Assembly (NCBI GenBank): GCA_964420985.1
Contig: CAYQUT010000002.1
Span: forward strand, 151,456-215,455
Reading direction: 5' to 3'
From: CAMCTV01 sp964420985
Lineage (GTDB): Bacteria; Bacteroidota; Bacteroidia; Flavobacteriales_D; Sanyastnellaceae
Length of the DNA stretch: 64,000 bases
The position numbers and the translations under genes are program-made. The notes under the pieces are model-generated. The model saw only the letters and a list, made by a program, of their open reading frames with translations. It did not search any database and was not told the DNA's origin. Shown in pieces: positions 51,801-58,135 of this stretch (within the stretch, counting starts at the first letter, position 1; each line of letters opens with the position of its first letter).

Positions 51801-52186
51801 TTGTTGGGTAGATCTTTTTTGGCTTTGTCCACCGCATCTTTTACCTTTTGTTTGGCAATGGGTACATCCACACTGGTGTTGAACTCTACAATCACATTGC
51901 TGAAATCTTGTATAGAGTTACTCGTAATTTTCTTTACACCTGCGATGCTCTTCATTTGTTTCTCCAAATGTTTCGTCACCAAATTTTCGATATCTTCAGG
52001 AGAGGTTCCAGGATAAACCGTGGAGACATATATCGTTGGGATAACAATATCAGGAAATTGTTCTTTGGGAATACTTTGATAAGACAAGATACCCGCTAAC
52101 GTGATAAATATCGTTAGTAGATAAATGGTGGTTTTGTTGTCAATGGCCCAACTAGAGGGTTTGAACTCTTTGAATTTTTCTAACAT
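48815..52186 (-). CDS. RND efflux pump permease (AcrB/HAE1 type)
   Basis: An 1,123-residue proton-driven inner-membrane pump. The proton relay pair is Asp406-Asp407 in GIVVDDAIVVIEN, matching AcrB Asp407/408, and GIVVRNGILLVEF in the second half has Arg where AcrB has Lys940. N-terminal helix TIYLLTIFITLAGIL, then YPGTSPEDIE and DFSNVIVEF of the porter domain are family hallmarks. Between helix 6 (ending about 496) and helix 7 (starting about 590) there is an insert with two extra hydrophobic segments (about 512-530 and 536-560), not seen in AcrB. It is the last gene of the TetR-TolC-adaptor-pump operon. Confidence 0.95.
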   Translation of the reverse strand: MLEKFKEFKPSSWAIDNKTTIYLLTIFITLAGILSYQSIPKEQFPDIVIPTIYVSTVYPGTSPEDIENLVTKHLEKQMKSIAGVKKITSNSIQDFSNVIVEFNTSVDVPIAKQKVKDAVDKAKKDLPNNLPADPNVMEVEFSEMPILFVNIAGNYSLSDLKTYAEDLQEKIEGLREITRVDIVGALDREIQIDVDIYKMQASKFTMGDIERAVMYENMTISGGGVNMGNVKRSLSVSGEFKSVDEIKNLVVTSQSGSKVYLKDIADVKDGFKEQESYGRLDKKNVITLNVIKRGGENLIDASDKINAILAEMKESKLPKDLSVVITGDQSRTTRVTLHDLINTIIIGFILVTIILMFFMGVTNAIFVGLSVPLSMFIAFLILPGIDFTMNMIVLFSFLLGLGIVVDDAIVVIENTHRIFDNGKVPIKVAAKKAAGEIFLPVLSGTATTLAPFVPLAFWGGVIGKFMHYLPITLIITLTASLVVAYIINPVFAVDFMKPHEDNHNKPKWNKGTKITTVVFIALATLFYISGSFGMGNFTITLLLVYLLFKFVLENAILVFQGKTWPRVQARYASFLTWALARPKTILFSTLGLLVLSFMVTGLRQPKVVFFPKADPNFVYVYATLPVGTSAKATDSVAHIIEEKIYKVIGENNPLVESIITNVAIGANESQEDRAPYSHKAKVGIGFVEFAKRNGQSTTEILDQVRAEVKGIPGVQIAVDQEQNGPPTAKPISIEISGEEFDDLIVASMRMKDFLDAAQIPGVEELKTDLQLNKPEIKIKIDRERANREGISMGQIGSEIRKAVFGLDNPSKFRDGSDEYPIQVRYKKDQRNDIEALRNLIITYRDMNMGGMIRQVPLSAFADVEYTSTYAGIKRKNQKRVVTLESNVLTGFNPNEVVGKIQAKAAQFTDLPNGVTVNLAGEQEEQKETAAFLGSALMISLALIVLILIMQFNSIGRTVIILSEIIFSVIGVLLGLAIFNMDIVIVMTGVGIVALAGIVVRNGILLVEFTDILREQGMELREAVIEAGRVRMTPVLLTATATILGMIPLAIGLNIDFVTLFTELNPKIHFGGDSVAFWKPLSWTIVFGLSFATFITLIVVPVMYMMSETWKAALKKRLNKQVEA

Positions 52187-52198
52187 AATCTTGCCTTA

Positions 52199-53311
52199 TT
52201 ATTTGATGACAGAGCCATCCACAATATTGAATTGACCAGTCGTAATGACCTCGTCTCCAGCGTTCAATCCAGAGGTCACTTCAGCCATACCATTGTATGT
52301 TTTTCCGGTTGCAATAACGGTCTTAACCGCAACTTTTTTATTGTCTTTTTTGCCAACTTTGTAAACATAGGTTTCATTACCTGAACTTAACAAAGCGTTG
52401 ATGGGCAGTACAAAAGCACTTTCATTTTTGTAATCCACTACTTTGAGCACAGCCACCATATTGGGACGGTATTTGTTTCCGTCACCACTAATGTTGGATT
52501 CCACCGCAAAGGTTCTGGTCATAGGGTTGATAAAGCGGGCTACGTAGGAAGTTTTTCCTTGAATGGTTTCATTGATATCAGGGAAATAAAGTTCCACTTC
52601 ATCCCCATTTTTTACTGTAGAGGCATAAGATTCTGCAAACTCAGCTTTGACTTTCATTTTACTGGAATTGATAACCCTGAAAGCTGGATCAGGCATGCCT
52701 GGTGCAGAATATTGACCAATTTTAGCACCGATGTGGTCAATTACGCCAGCAATTGGAGCGGTAATTTTGGTCATGTTGATTTGCTCTTGAATCGCGCTGA
52801 TTTGCTTCTCAATGGCTTCCTTGTTGGTTTTTGCCTGTAGAAATTGTAGCTCAGAACCAATCTTTTGATCCCATAATCTTTTTTGACGATTGAATACATC
52901 TGTTGCCAATGTTAATTGGGGTTGTAGTGCATTCAATTGAGCTGACATGACACTGTTGTCGGTCTCTCCTAAAATTTGACCTTTACCAACGGACTGGCCT
53001 TCCGTTACGTAGATCTTGGTCACTACTCCTGGCATTTGCGGTTGGACTGCTGCTTGTGACTCTGCATCCACTATACCTTGCACATCAATAAAGTGTTTGA
53101 ATACACTGGGTGTCATGGTAGTGGTCAACACTTCTTTTGATTTTACCTCTACCGTTCCATTTTGAGCCAATTGGGCCTCTAATTCTTGGATTTGAACATC
53201 CAATGCAGAACGTTCTGCCTTGAGTGCTTCTAATTGCGCTTGAGGGTCTTTGCTGCCGCATGCGGCAAGGATAATGGTTGAAATGACAACCAAAGAAAAA
53301 TACTTTTTCAT
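52199..53311 (-). CDS. RND efflux periplasmic adaptor (membrane fusion protein), lipoprotein
   Basis: A 370-residue adaptor linking pump and TolC channel. I start at ATG 53311: it gives MKKYF, a hydrophobic stretch and lipobox LAAC at Cys18, so it is lipid-anchored. The longer frame to 53380 lies within the TolC gene. A helical hairpin region (about 20-50 and 110-150, QAQLEALKAERSALDVQIQELEAQL), the lipoyl-like half motif VQPQMPGVVTKIYVTEGQSVGKGQ and a beta-barrel domain follow in the usual order. It is separated by 4 bp from tolC-like upstream and by 12 bp from the pump gene downstream. Confidence 0.94.
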   Translation of the reverse strand: MKKYFSLVVISTIILAACGSKDPQAQLEALKAERSALDVQIQELEAQLAQNGTVEVKSKEVLTTTMTPSVFKHFIDVQGIVDAESQAAVQPQMPGVVTKIYVTEGQSVGKGQILGETDNSVMSAQLNALQPQLTLATDVFNRQKRLWDQKIGSELQFLQAKTNKEAIEKQISAIQEQINMTKITAPIAGVIDHIGAKIGQYSAPGMPDPAFRVINSSKMKVKAEFAESYASTVKNGDEVELYFPDINETIQGKTSYVARFINPMTRTFAVESNISGDGNKYRPNMVAVLKVVDYKNESAFVLPINALLSSGNETYVYKVGKKDNKKVAVKTVIATGKTYNGMAEVTSGLNAGDEVITTGQFNIVDGSVIK

Positions 53312-53315
53312 GGAA

Positions 53316-54635
53316 TTATTGATTGAGGGCTTTTTGAAGTTCGTCTTTTGTGTTGAGCAATTGCAATAAGGATTGAACATAGTTTCCTTGTGCTTGCAAT
53401 ACTTGATTGTTGGCCTGGGTCAGTTCAAAACTGGATACCAAACCTTCTTTGTATTTCTCGTTGGTTTTGGTAAATATTTTTTCTGCCAAAACCAAACTGG
53501 CCTTGTTGTTTTTTGTGGTGGCCAATGCAGACATGTAGTTAGTTTTTGCACTATTAAAGGCCAGTAGTGCACCTTCTCTGGCCAAGGTTGCCGTAGACTT
53601 CATTTTTTCTACTTCTACTTGAGCGTATTGAATAGACTTGTAGCGTTGTCCGCCTGAAACAATGGGGATGTTCATTTGCACTCCCCAAAGTTGAATAGGG
53701 TACCATTGTTTTTTGGTATCTGCAAAGTTGAATTCATAGCGCAAGGCTTGTGTTTGCAAATTGTAAAAGGCCGCCAGGTTGGGTAATGCAGCGGCCTTTT
53801 TATTTTTCAAATTCAACATTTGTAATCCCAAAGCTTGATTGGTCAATTGCACGTCGATATTGCTTTCAACACTCAAGGGATTGGATAACAAAGCTTCATT
53901 GGCAGTGGTGGCCAATGTTTCGCTGTTGTCTTCTAGTTCAATTTCATTTTGAAGCGGCATGCCCATTTTAAACTTTAACAAATCCAATGTTAGCTTAGCG
54001 TTGGCTTCTGCTACAACAATTCGGGCTATCCAATCATTCAGAGTCAGCTGCAATTGATCTACATTTTGCTCTTCTAAAAATCCTTCTTTATGCAGGGCCT
54101 TCGTTTCTTCCAATGATCTTTCTATCAGCGTTTTTCCGTTGTTCAATAATACAATACTTTCTTTGGCAATGATAGCAAGATGGTAGGCTTGAGCCACCTC
54201 ATGTTTGATCAAAAATGCTGATTTCTTAACCTGTGTACTGGTTAGTTTAGCGTACTCTCGAGAAGCCTGCAATCCCACCAGCCAAGATCCATCAAATAGC
54301 AATTGAGAACCACTTAACCCGGCTGTCATCTGATGCGGTACACCAAACTTGATTTTGGTTTCTGTTGGTCCAAAAACTCCAGCAGGAATCACGGAGGTGG
54401 GTAAGTCAATAAAATTTTGATATTGGACAGATCCATTCAATTGTGGTAATCCAATGGCCAGCAATTGATCAGCTTGTAACTTGGCCAACTGCTCGTCATA
54501 CAGGGATTGTGTGACACTATTGGCGTTTTTGGTTGCGAACTCTTGCGCTTTGATCAGCGTTAGCTTTTGCTGACCTGATAGGTTGTTGTAAAAAACAACA
54601 AGTGCTATCAAGAGTAATTTTAATTTGGTACTCAT
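53316..54635 (-). CDS. TolC-family outer-membrane channel protein
   Basis: A 439-residue TolC-type protein. The signal peptide (about 1-22) ends near LSGQ. Long alpha-helical repeats dominate (QSLYDEQLAKLQADQLLAIGLPQLNG, then LIERSLEETKALHKEGFLEEQN, and the second repeat from about residue 280, YAQVEVEKMKSTATLAREG and KEGLVSSFELTQANNQVLQAQG), the pattern of the channel-tunnel. Its ATG overlaps the stop of the TetR gene (ATGA at 54632-54635), and the adaptor follows at 4 bp, so the whole set is one coupled operon for drug or envelope-compound efflux. Confidence 0.92.
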   Translation of the reverse strand: MSTKLKLLLIALVVFYNNLSGQQKLTLIKAQEFATKNANSVTQSLYDEQLAKLQADQLLAIGLPQLNGSVQYQNFIDLPTSVIPAGVFGPTETKIKFGVPHQMTAGLSGSQLLFDGSWLVGLQASREYAKLTSTQVKKSAFLIKHEVAQAYHLAIIAKESIVLLNNGKTLIERSLEETKALHKEGFLEEQNVDQLQLTLNDWIARIVVAEANAKLTLDLLKFKMGMPLQNEIELEDNSETLATTANEALLSNPLSVESNIDVQLTNQALGLQMLNLKNKKAAALPNLAAFYNLQTQALRYEFNFADTKKQWYPIQLWGVQMNIPIVSGGQRYKSIQYAQVEVEKMKSTATLAREGALLAFNSAKTNYMSALATTKNNKASLVLAEKIFTKTNEKYKEGLVSSFELTQANNQVLQAQGNYVQSLLQLLNTKDELQKALNQ

Positions 54636-55264
54636 GAATTGTTTTTTCGTTTCTGCTTATTTTTTGTTTTCGGTTGTTCTAAAATTTTCAGACCTTTTTC
54701 ACTGGCGATGCCACGGATGTGATAATGGAATGACTCCAAATAAACATCTGACACCAAAAATTGTTGGGGTGGAAATACATTCTGATCCAGTAACATTTCC
54801 ATTCTTCCAATGTAAATGCGAGATACAATGTCAGCGCTGATATCTTTACGGTACAGGCCTTCTTTTTGTCCTTTGATGATGTTGTTGTAAATGCTCTTAT
54901 AGACCACCTTTCGGCGATTCTCTTGCATTTTTTTGGATATGGAAGGATAGTACTTCTCTAAATCAAAAGCTACGGCTGGATGCACATTCTCTATGACAGA
55001 TAATACCCATTTTTTGATGAGTAAACTCTCGTCGATTGCATTGACTTTTTGAGAAGAAATTTCTTTGATGGCCTCAATCTCTCTTTGACCAAAAAGATCG
55101 GTGGCTTTCTCTACCAATTCCTCTTTGTCTTTGACAAACAAGTACAGTGTTTTTTTGGAGATACCAAGCGCCTTGGACATATCATCCATATTGACACTTT
55201 TAATTCCTTGACGCATGAAGACACGAAGCGCTTTTTCAATGATGTGTAGTTCTTTGTCTTCCAT
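54632..55264 (-). CDS. TetR-family transcriptional regulator of the efflux operon
   Basis: A 210-residue regulator starting at ATG 55264, which places the HTH at the usual distance; the frame reaching 55354 adds unrelated residues. The N-terminal DNA-binding domain reads KALRVFMRQGIKSVNMDDMSKALGISKKTLYLFVKDKEEL (about residues 9-48), with the recognition helix SKKTLYLF. The ligand-binding domain makes up the rest and ends in a very basic tail (KTKNKQKRKNNS). It is the first gene of the efflux operon, overlapping tolC-like by 4 bp, and probably represses it in the absence of inducer. Confidence 0.92.
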   Translation of the reverse strand: MEDKELHIIEKALRVFMRQGIKSVNMDDMSKALGISKKTLYLFVKDKEELVEKATDLFGQREIEAIKEISSQKVNAIDESLLIKKWVLSVIENVHPAVAFDLEKYYPSISKKMQENRRKVVYKSIYNNIIKGQKEGLYRKDISADIVSRIYIGRMEMLLDQNVFPPQQFLVSDVYLESFHYHIRGIASEKGLKILEQPKTKNKQKRKNNS

Positions 55265-55354
55265 TTGGCCGCGCGAAGATAATTGAAAAAAACACATTGG
55301 AAACGAAAAAGTGTTAAAAACGTTTCCTTTGTGTAGTAATAAGATGAGAAACAA

Positions 55355-55383
55355 AAAAAGGGTGCTGAAACAGCACCCTTTTT
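55355..55383 (-). terminator. Terminator of the ribosomal protein L25 gene
   Basis: GGGTGCTG-AAA-CAGCACCC (8-bp perfect stem, flanked by A and T runs extending it) lies 17 bp after the L25 stop on the minus strand, with a T-rich tail. It separates L25 from the efflux operon. Confidence 0.85.
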
Positions 55384-55399
55384 AACTTGTAGAACAAGA

Positions 55400-55996
55400 T
55401 TATTTCTTCTTTCCTTTTGCTGGAGCTTCTTCTGCTTGAGAAGCAGCGATAGAAGCACGAGTAGCTTGGATAGCAATGATGGCAGAGGCATCTGCTTCCA
55501 AGAATTTAACACCAGGAATTTGCACTTCACGCACACGAATCATATCACCGATGTTCAATTTGGTGATGTCCAAAGTGATGTCATTGGGAAGATCCTCAGG
55601 CTTGGCAAATACACGTACTTTTCTGTAGTTGATCGCCAAACGACCACCCGCTTTAACACCTTCAGAGTTACCTGTTACACGAACGGGCAAAGAAGTTTTG
55701 ATGGCCTTACCAGGAACCAATTCCAAAAAGTCAACGTGAACAATTTTGTCAGTTACAGGATGACGTTGTACTTCTTGAATAATGGAAGCGTATTTTGTAC
55801 CGTTTACATCCAAGTTGATTTGCAAAGTATCAGACATGGCCATGATTTTGTCCATCTCAATTTTACCTACTGAAAAATGCACTTGGTTTCCTCCACCATA
55901 CATAACGGCTGGGATACGGTTAGCAAGGCGTAAGGCGCTTGCATCTTGTCTTCCTACGTTCTCTCTGGGAGAACCGCTCAATTCAAATTGCTTCAT
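55400..55996 (-). CDS. rplY: 50S ribosomal protein L25 / general stress protein Ctc
   Basis: Binds 5S rRNA. The 198 residues represent the long Ctc form: an N-terminal L25 domain (VGRQDASALRLANRIPAVMYGGG, HVDFLELVPG) and a C-terminal beta domain (about 95-185), with an Ala/Lys-rich tail ending in KGKKK. In Bacteroidota L25/Ctc commonly lies next to prs and pth, and prs is the next gene upstream here (150 bp away). The intergenic region holds a hairpin and a purine-rich repeat tract. It has its own terminator. Confidence 0.95.
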   Translation of the reverse strand: MKQFELSGSPRENVGRQDASALRLANRIPAVMYGGGNQVHFSVGKIEMDKIMAMSDTLQINLDVNGTKYASIIQEVQRHPVTDKIVHVDFLELVPGKAIKTSLPVRVTGNSEGVKAGGRLAINYRKVRVFAKPEDLPNDITLDITKLNIGDMIRVREVQIPGVKFLEADASAIIAIQATRASIAASQAEEAPAKGKKK

Positions 55997-56042
55997 TTTG
56001 TTATTTTATTTTGGTTTCTATTTAATTTCTTTTTCTCATCGT

Positions 56043-56060
56043 GGCGAATATCAATTCGCC
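56043..56060. repeat. GGCGAAT-ATCA-ATTCGCC hairpin between rplY and prs
   Basis: A perfect 7-bp stem with a 4-nt loop, followed on the plus strand by CCTACGATCC. There is no T run on either strand, so it is not a typical terminator. From memory, GGCGAAT...ATTCGCCCCTACG is a dispersed palindrome in several phyla, which would make this a REP-like unit; a search is needed. Confidence 0.45.
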
Positions 56061-56070
56061 CCTACGATCC

Positions 56071-56150
56071 TTCTTCTCTTCATTTCCTCTTTCCTCTTTC
56101 CTCTTTCCTCATCCCCTCATCCCTTCATCTCCTCATCCCTTCATCTCCTC
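56071..56150. repeat. Polypyrimidine simple-repeat tract between rplY and prs
   Basis: An 80-bp tract of almost pure C and T. It contains four tandem TTTCCTC heptamers (56083-56110) and two tandem copies of a 16-mer ATCCCTTCATCTCCTC (56119-56134 and 56135-56150). Its right end overlaps the prs stop codon by two bases. Tandem repeats of this kind can vary in copy number by slippage. Confidence 0.85.
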
Positions 56151-57090
56151 AAATACTGATAAAATGCGAGCTAATGCTCTTGTTTTCTATCAGATTGTGA
56201 AGGACATCTCCAAACAATTGCGCCGTACTCACTACTCTTATCTTATCTTGGGGTTGATCCTCTTTCAAGGGGATACTATCCGAGACAATAACTTCCAATA
56301 ATTTGGAATTGTGAATGCGTTCATAAGCCTGTCCGCTCAATACGGCATGGGTGCACATGGCTCTCACGCTCAAAGCTCCATTCTCCAACATCATTTCCGC
56401 AGCTTTGCACAAGGTGCCTGCCGTGTCAATCATGTCATCAATGAGCACCACATTTTTGCCTTTTACATCACCAATCACGGTCATGCTTTCTATTTGGTTG
56501 GCTACTTTTCTTTGCTTGTAACAAATGGCCAAATCAACACCCAGTAATTTGGCATAGGCGTTGGCACGTTTGGTTCCGCCGGTATCCGGGGCTGCAATGA
56601 CCAAGTCGTCAATGTTCATTTCCTGCAACAATGGAGCAAACAAAGTGCTGCAGTACAAGTGATCTACGGGAACCTCAAAGAATCCTTGGATTTGTTCAGC
56701 ATGAAGATCCATGGTGATGACCCTATTCACACCGGCTGCGGTCAACAAATTGGCTACAAGCTTGGCTCCTATTGGAACACGCGGTTTGTCCTTACGATCT
56801 TGACGGGCAAAACCAAAGTAGGGCATAACAGCGATGATTCTTTTGGCAGAAGCGCGTTTGGCAGCATCAATCAAAAGCAACAACTCCATAAGGTTATCAG
56901 AAGGTGGGAAAGTGGATTGCACAATCACCACATCTTTCCCTCGCACCGTTTCTTCAATGGAAGGAGAAAATTCACCGTCACTGAAGCGTTGGATGATGAC
57001 GTTGCCTAGTTGATCCCCAAAAGCTTTGGCAATGCCCTCTCCAAGTGTTTTGGAGCCAGAGCCTGCTATGATTTTTACCATGTCATTCAT
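56149..57090 (-). CDS. prs: Ribose-phosphate pyrophosphokinase (PRPP synthetase)
   Basis: Makes PRPP from ribose 5-phosphate and ATP for nucleotide, histidine and tryptophan synthesis. The 313 residues are standard. MPYFGFARQDRKDKPRVPIGAKLVAN and ITMDLHAEQIQGFFEVPVDHL are the ATP/Mg binding regions, and VVLIDDMIDTAGTLCKAAEM (about residues 213-232) is the PRPP loop. The start is ATG 57090; ATG 57081 (MVKIIAG) is possible and only three residues shorter. It is transcribed with or next to rplY; the tract between them may separate their expression. Confidence 0.96.
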   Translation of the reverse strand: MNDMVKIIAGSGSKTLGEGIAKAFGDQLGNVIIQRFSDGEFSPSIEETVRGKDVVIVQSTFPPSDNLMELLLLIDAAKRASAKRIIAVMPYFGFARQDRKDKPRVPIGAKLVANLLTAAGVNRVITMDLHAEQIQGFFEVPVDHLYCSTLFAPLLQEMNIDDLVIAAPDTGGTKRANAYAKLLGVDLAICYKQRKVANQIESMTVIGDVKGKNVVLIDDMIDTAGTLCKAAEMMLENGALSVRAMCTHAVLSGQAYERIHNSKLLEVIVSDSIPLKEDQPQDKIRVVSTAQLFGDVLHNLIENKSISSHFISI

Positions 57091-57131
57091 TGTATACCGC
57101 TTATGGGGCGGCTAAGATAAATCAAAACCTT

Positions 57132-58013
57132 TTATGCTTTGTTGAAAACTTGGGTTTTTCTGAAAAATAGAAAGCAAGTGATTCCCCACAGCGCCACGGA
57201 CCCTGCCCAAAATGCGGGAGAAGAAGTCCAATGCCCCTGTGGAGTGCTCAATGATTGAAAATAATGGTATAAAACGATGCTCATGAGGTTGTTGCCGACA
57301 TGTGCCAAAATGGGGTACCATAAATTGTGGGTTAGGCTGTACAAATAACCCAATCCTGCACCTAGCACCCAACGGGGGATAAACCCCTCCCATTCAAAAT
57401 GGATAATGGAGAACAACAGCCCTACCAGCCAGATAGCGAGATGCAGATTGATTTTTTTCTTCAAGTGATGAAGAACTAGCCCTCGAAAAAAAATCTCTTC
57501 TAAAATCCCGGGTAAAATGGACATGATGAAGACGCTCTGAAAGATCCCTGATATTGTTTTTTGAGACAATATCTTCTCTTGAATGATTAAAGCCGTGTTG
57601 TCTTTTGATACAAGTAGATTTTTCAATGCAGGCAGTGCATTGAGCGCTTTTTCATTGATCCAGCTTAAGGTTTCGATTAACCCAAAGGATGTGACGGTTA
57701 AACCAACTGTGAGTAGTAGAAGAGGAATGTGAAAACTGTGTAAACTTTTTATTTGTTCTGTTTTAAAGTTGCGCGAGCGGTATACCACCCACATATAAGG
57801 GGCTAGAAAGAAGCAAATCTGTTGAATGGCATTGGCCCAACCGAGCAAAAGTGCTTGATTTTCAGTCAAGTAGGGCAAGGAATCAGGGGTAAAGGGGATG
57901 TTCCAAGCAGCTAGCCAAGCTGCACTGAGTGAAGTTCCCAATCCGAAGCTGATAAATACCACGGCTAAAATTTCAGAAATATTGATTTTAATGGGGTTTA
58001 AAGACTTTGACAT
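57132..58013 (-). CDS. CPBP-family intramembrane metalloprotease
   Basis: A 293-residue membrane protein of the Abi/CAAX-protease family. Seven or eight hydrophobic helices carry the active-site motifs: EEIFFRG (Glu172, Glu173, Arg177), His205 in IIHFEWE and His238/Asn241 in ILAHVGNN. All key residues of a working enzyme are present. The substrate is unknown; CAAX-like proteases in bacteria act in bacteriocin immunity, secretion or signalling. It has a -7 box 4 nt before the ATG, is divergent from the giant surface protein gene and upstream of prs on the same strand. Confidence 0.9.
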   Translation of the reverse strand: MSKSLNPIKINISEILAVVFISFGLGTSLSAAWLAAWNIPFTPDSLPYLTENQALLLGWANAIQQICFFLAPYMWVVYRSRNFKTEQIKSLHSFHIPLLLLTVGLTVTSFGLIETLSWINEKALNALPALKNLLVSKDNTALIIQEKILSQKTISGIFQSVFIMSILPGILEEIFFRGLVLHHLKKKINLHLAIWLVGLLFSIIHFEWEGFIPRWVLGAGLGYLYSLTHNLWYPILAHVGNNLMSIVLYHYFQSLSTPQGHWTSSPAFWAGSVALWGITCFLFFRKTQVFNKA

Positions 58014-58017
58014 GCTG

Positions 58018-58025
58018 CAAAATTA
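58018..58025 (-). promoter_or_regulatory. -7 box (TAATTTTG) 4 nt upstream of the CPBP gene
   Basis: Perfect TAnnTTTG on the minus strand, 4 nt before ATG 58013. No good -33 TTG. Confidence 0.5.
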
Positions 58026-58053
58026 GGTCAAGGTTAAATTTTTTTTAAAAGTT

Positions 58054-58105
58054 TTTGGGAAATCAAAAAACTCGTTTCTATATTCGTAATGACGCAAAGG
58101 GCGTC
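58054..58105 (+). promoter_or_regulatory. Promoter (TTTG-N21-TATATTCG) and leader hairpin of the giant surface protein gene
   Basis: TTTG 58054-58057, 21 bp, TATATTCG 58079-58086 fits the Bacteroidota consensus with one mismatch. The predicted start falls near 58091, and the leader of about 45 nt begins with a hairpin GACGC-AAAGG-GCGTC (58091-58105), which could protect the 5' end or affect translation. Confidence 0.55.
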
Positions 58106-58135
58106 GCTTAACCTAAATAACTTAATTATTAATCT

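Noticed and set aside
56071..56150. CRISPR array
   Set aside because: The repeats are 7 and 16 bp, directly tandem without unique spacers; no cas gene is in the window.
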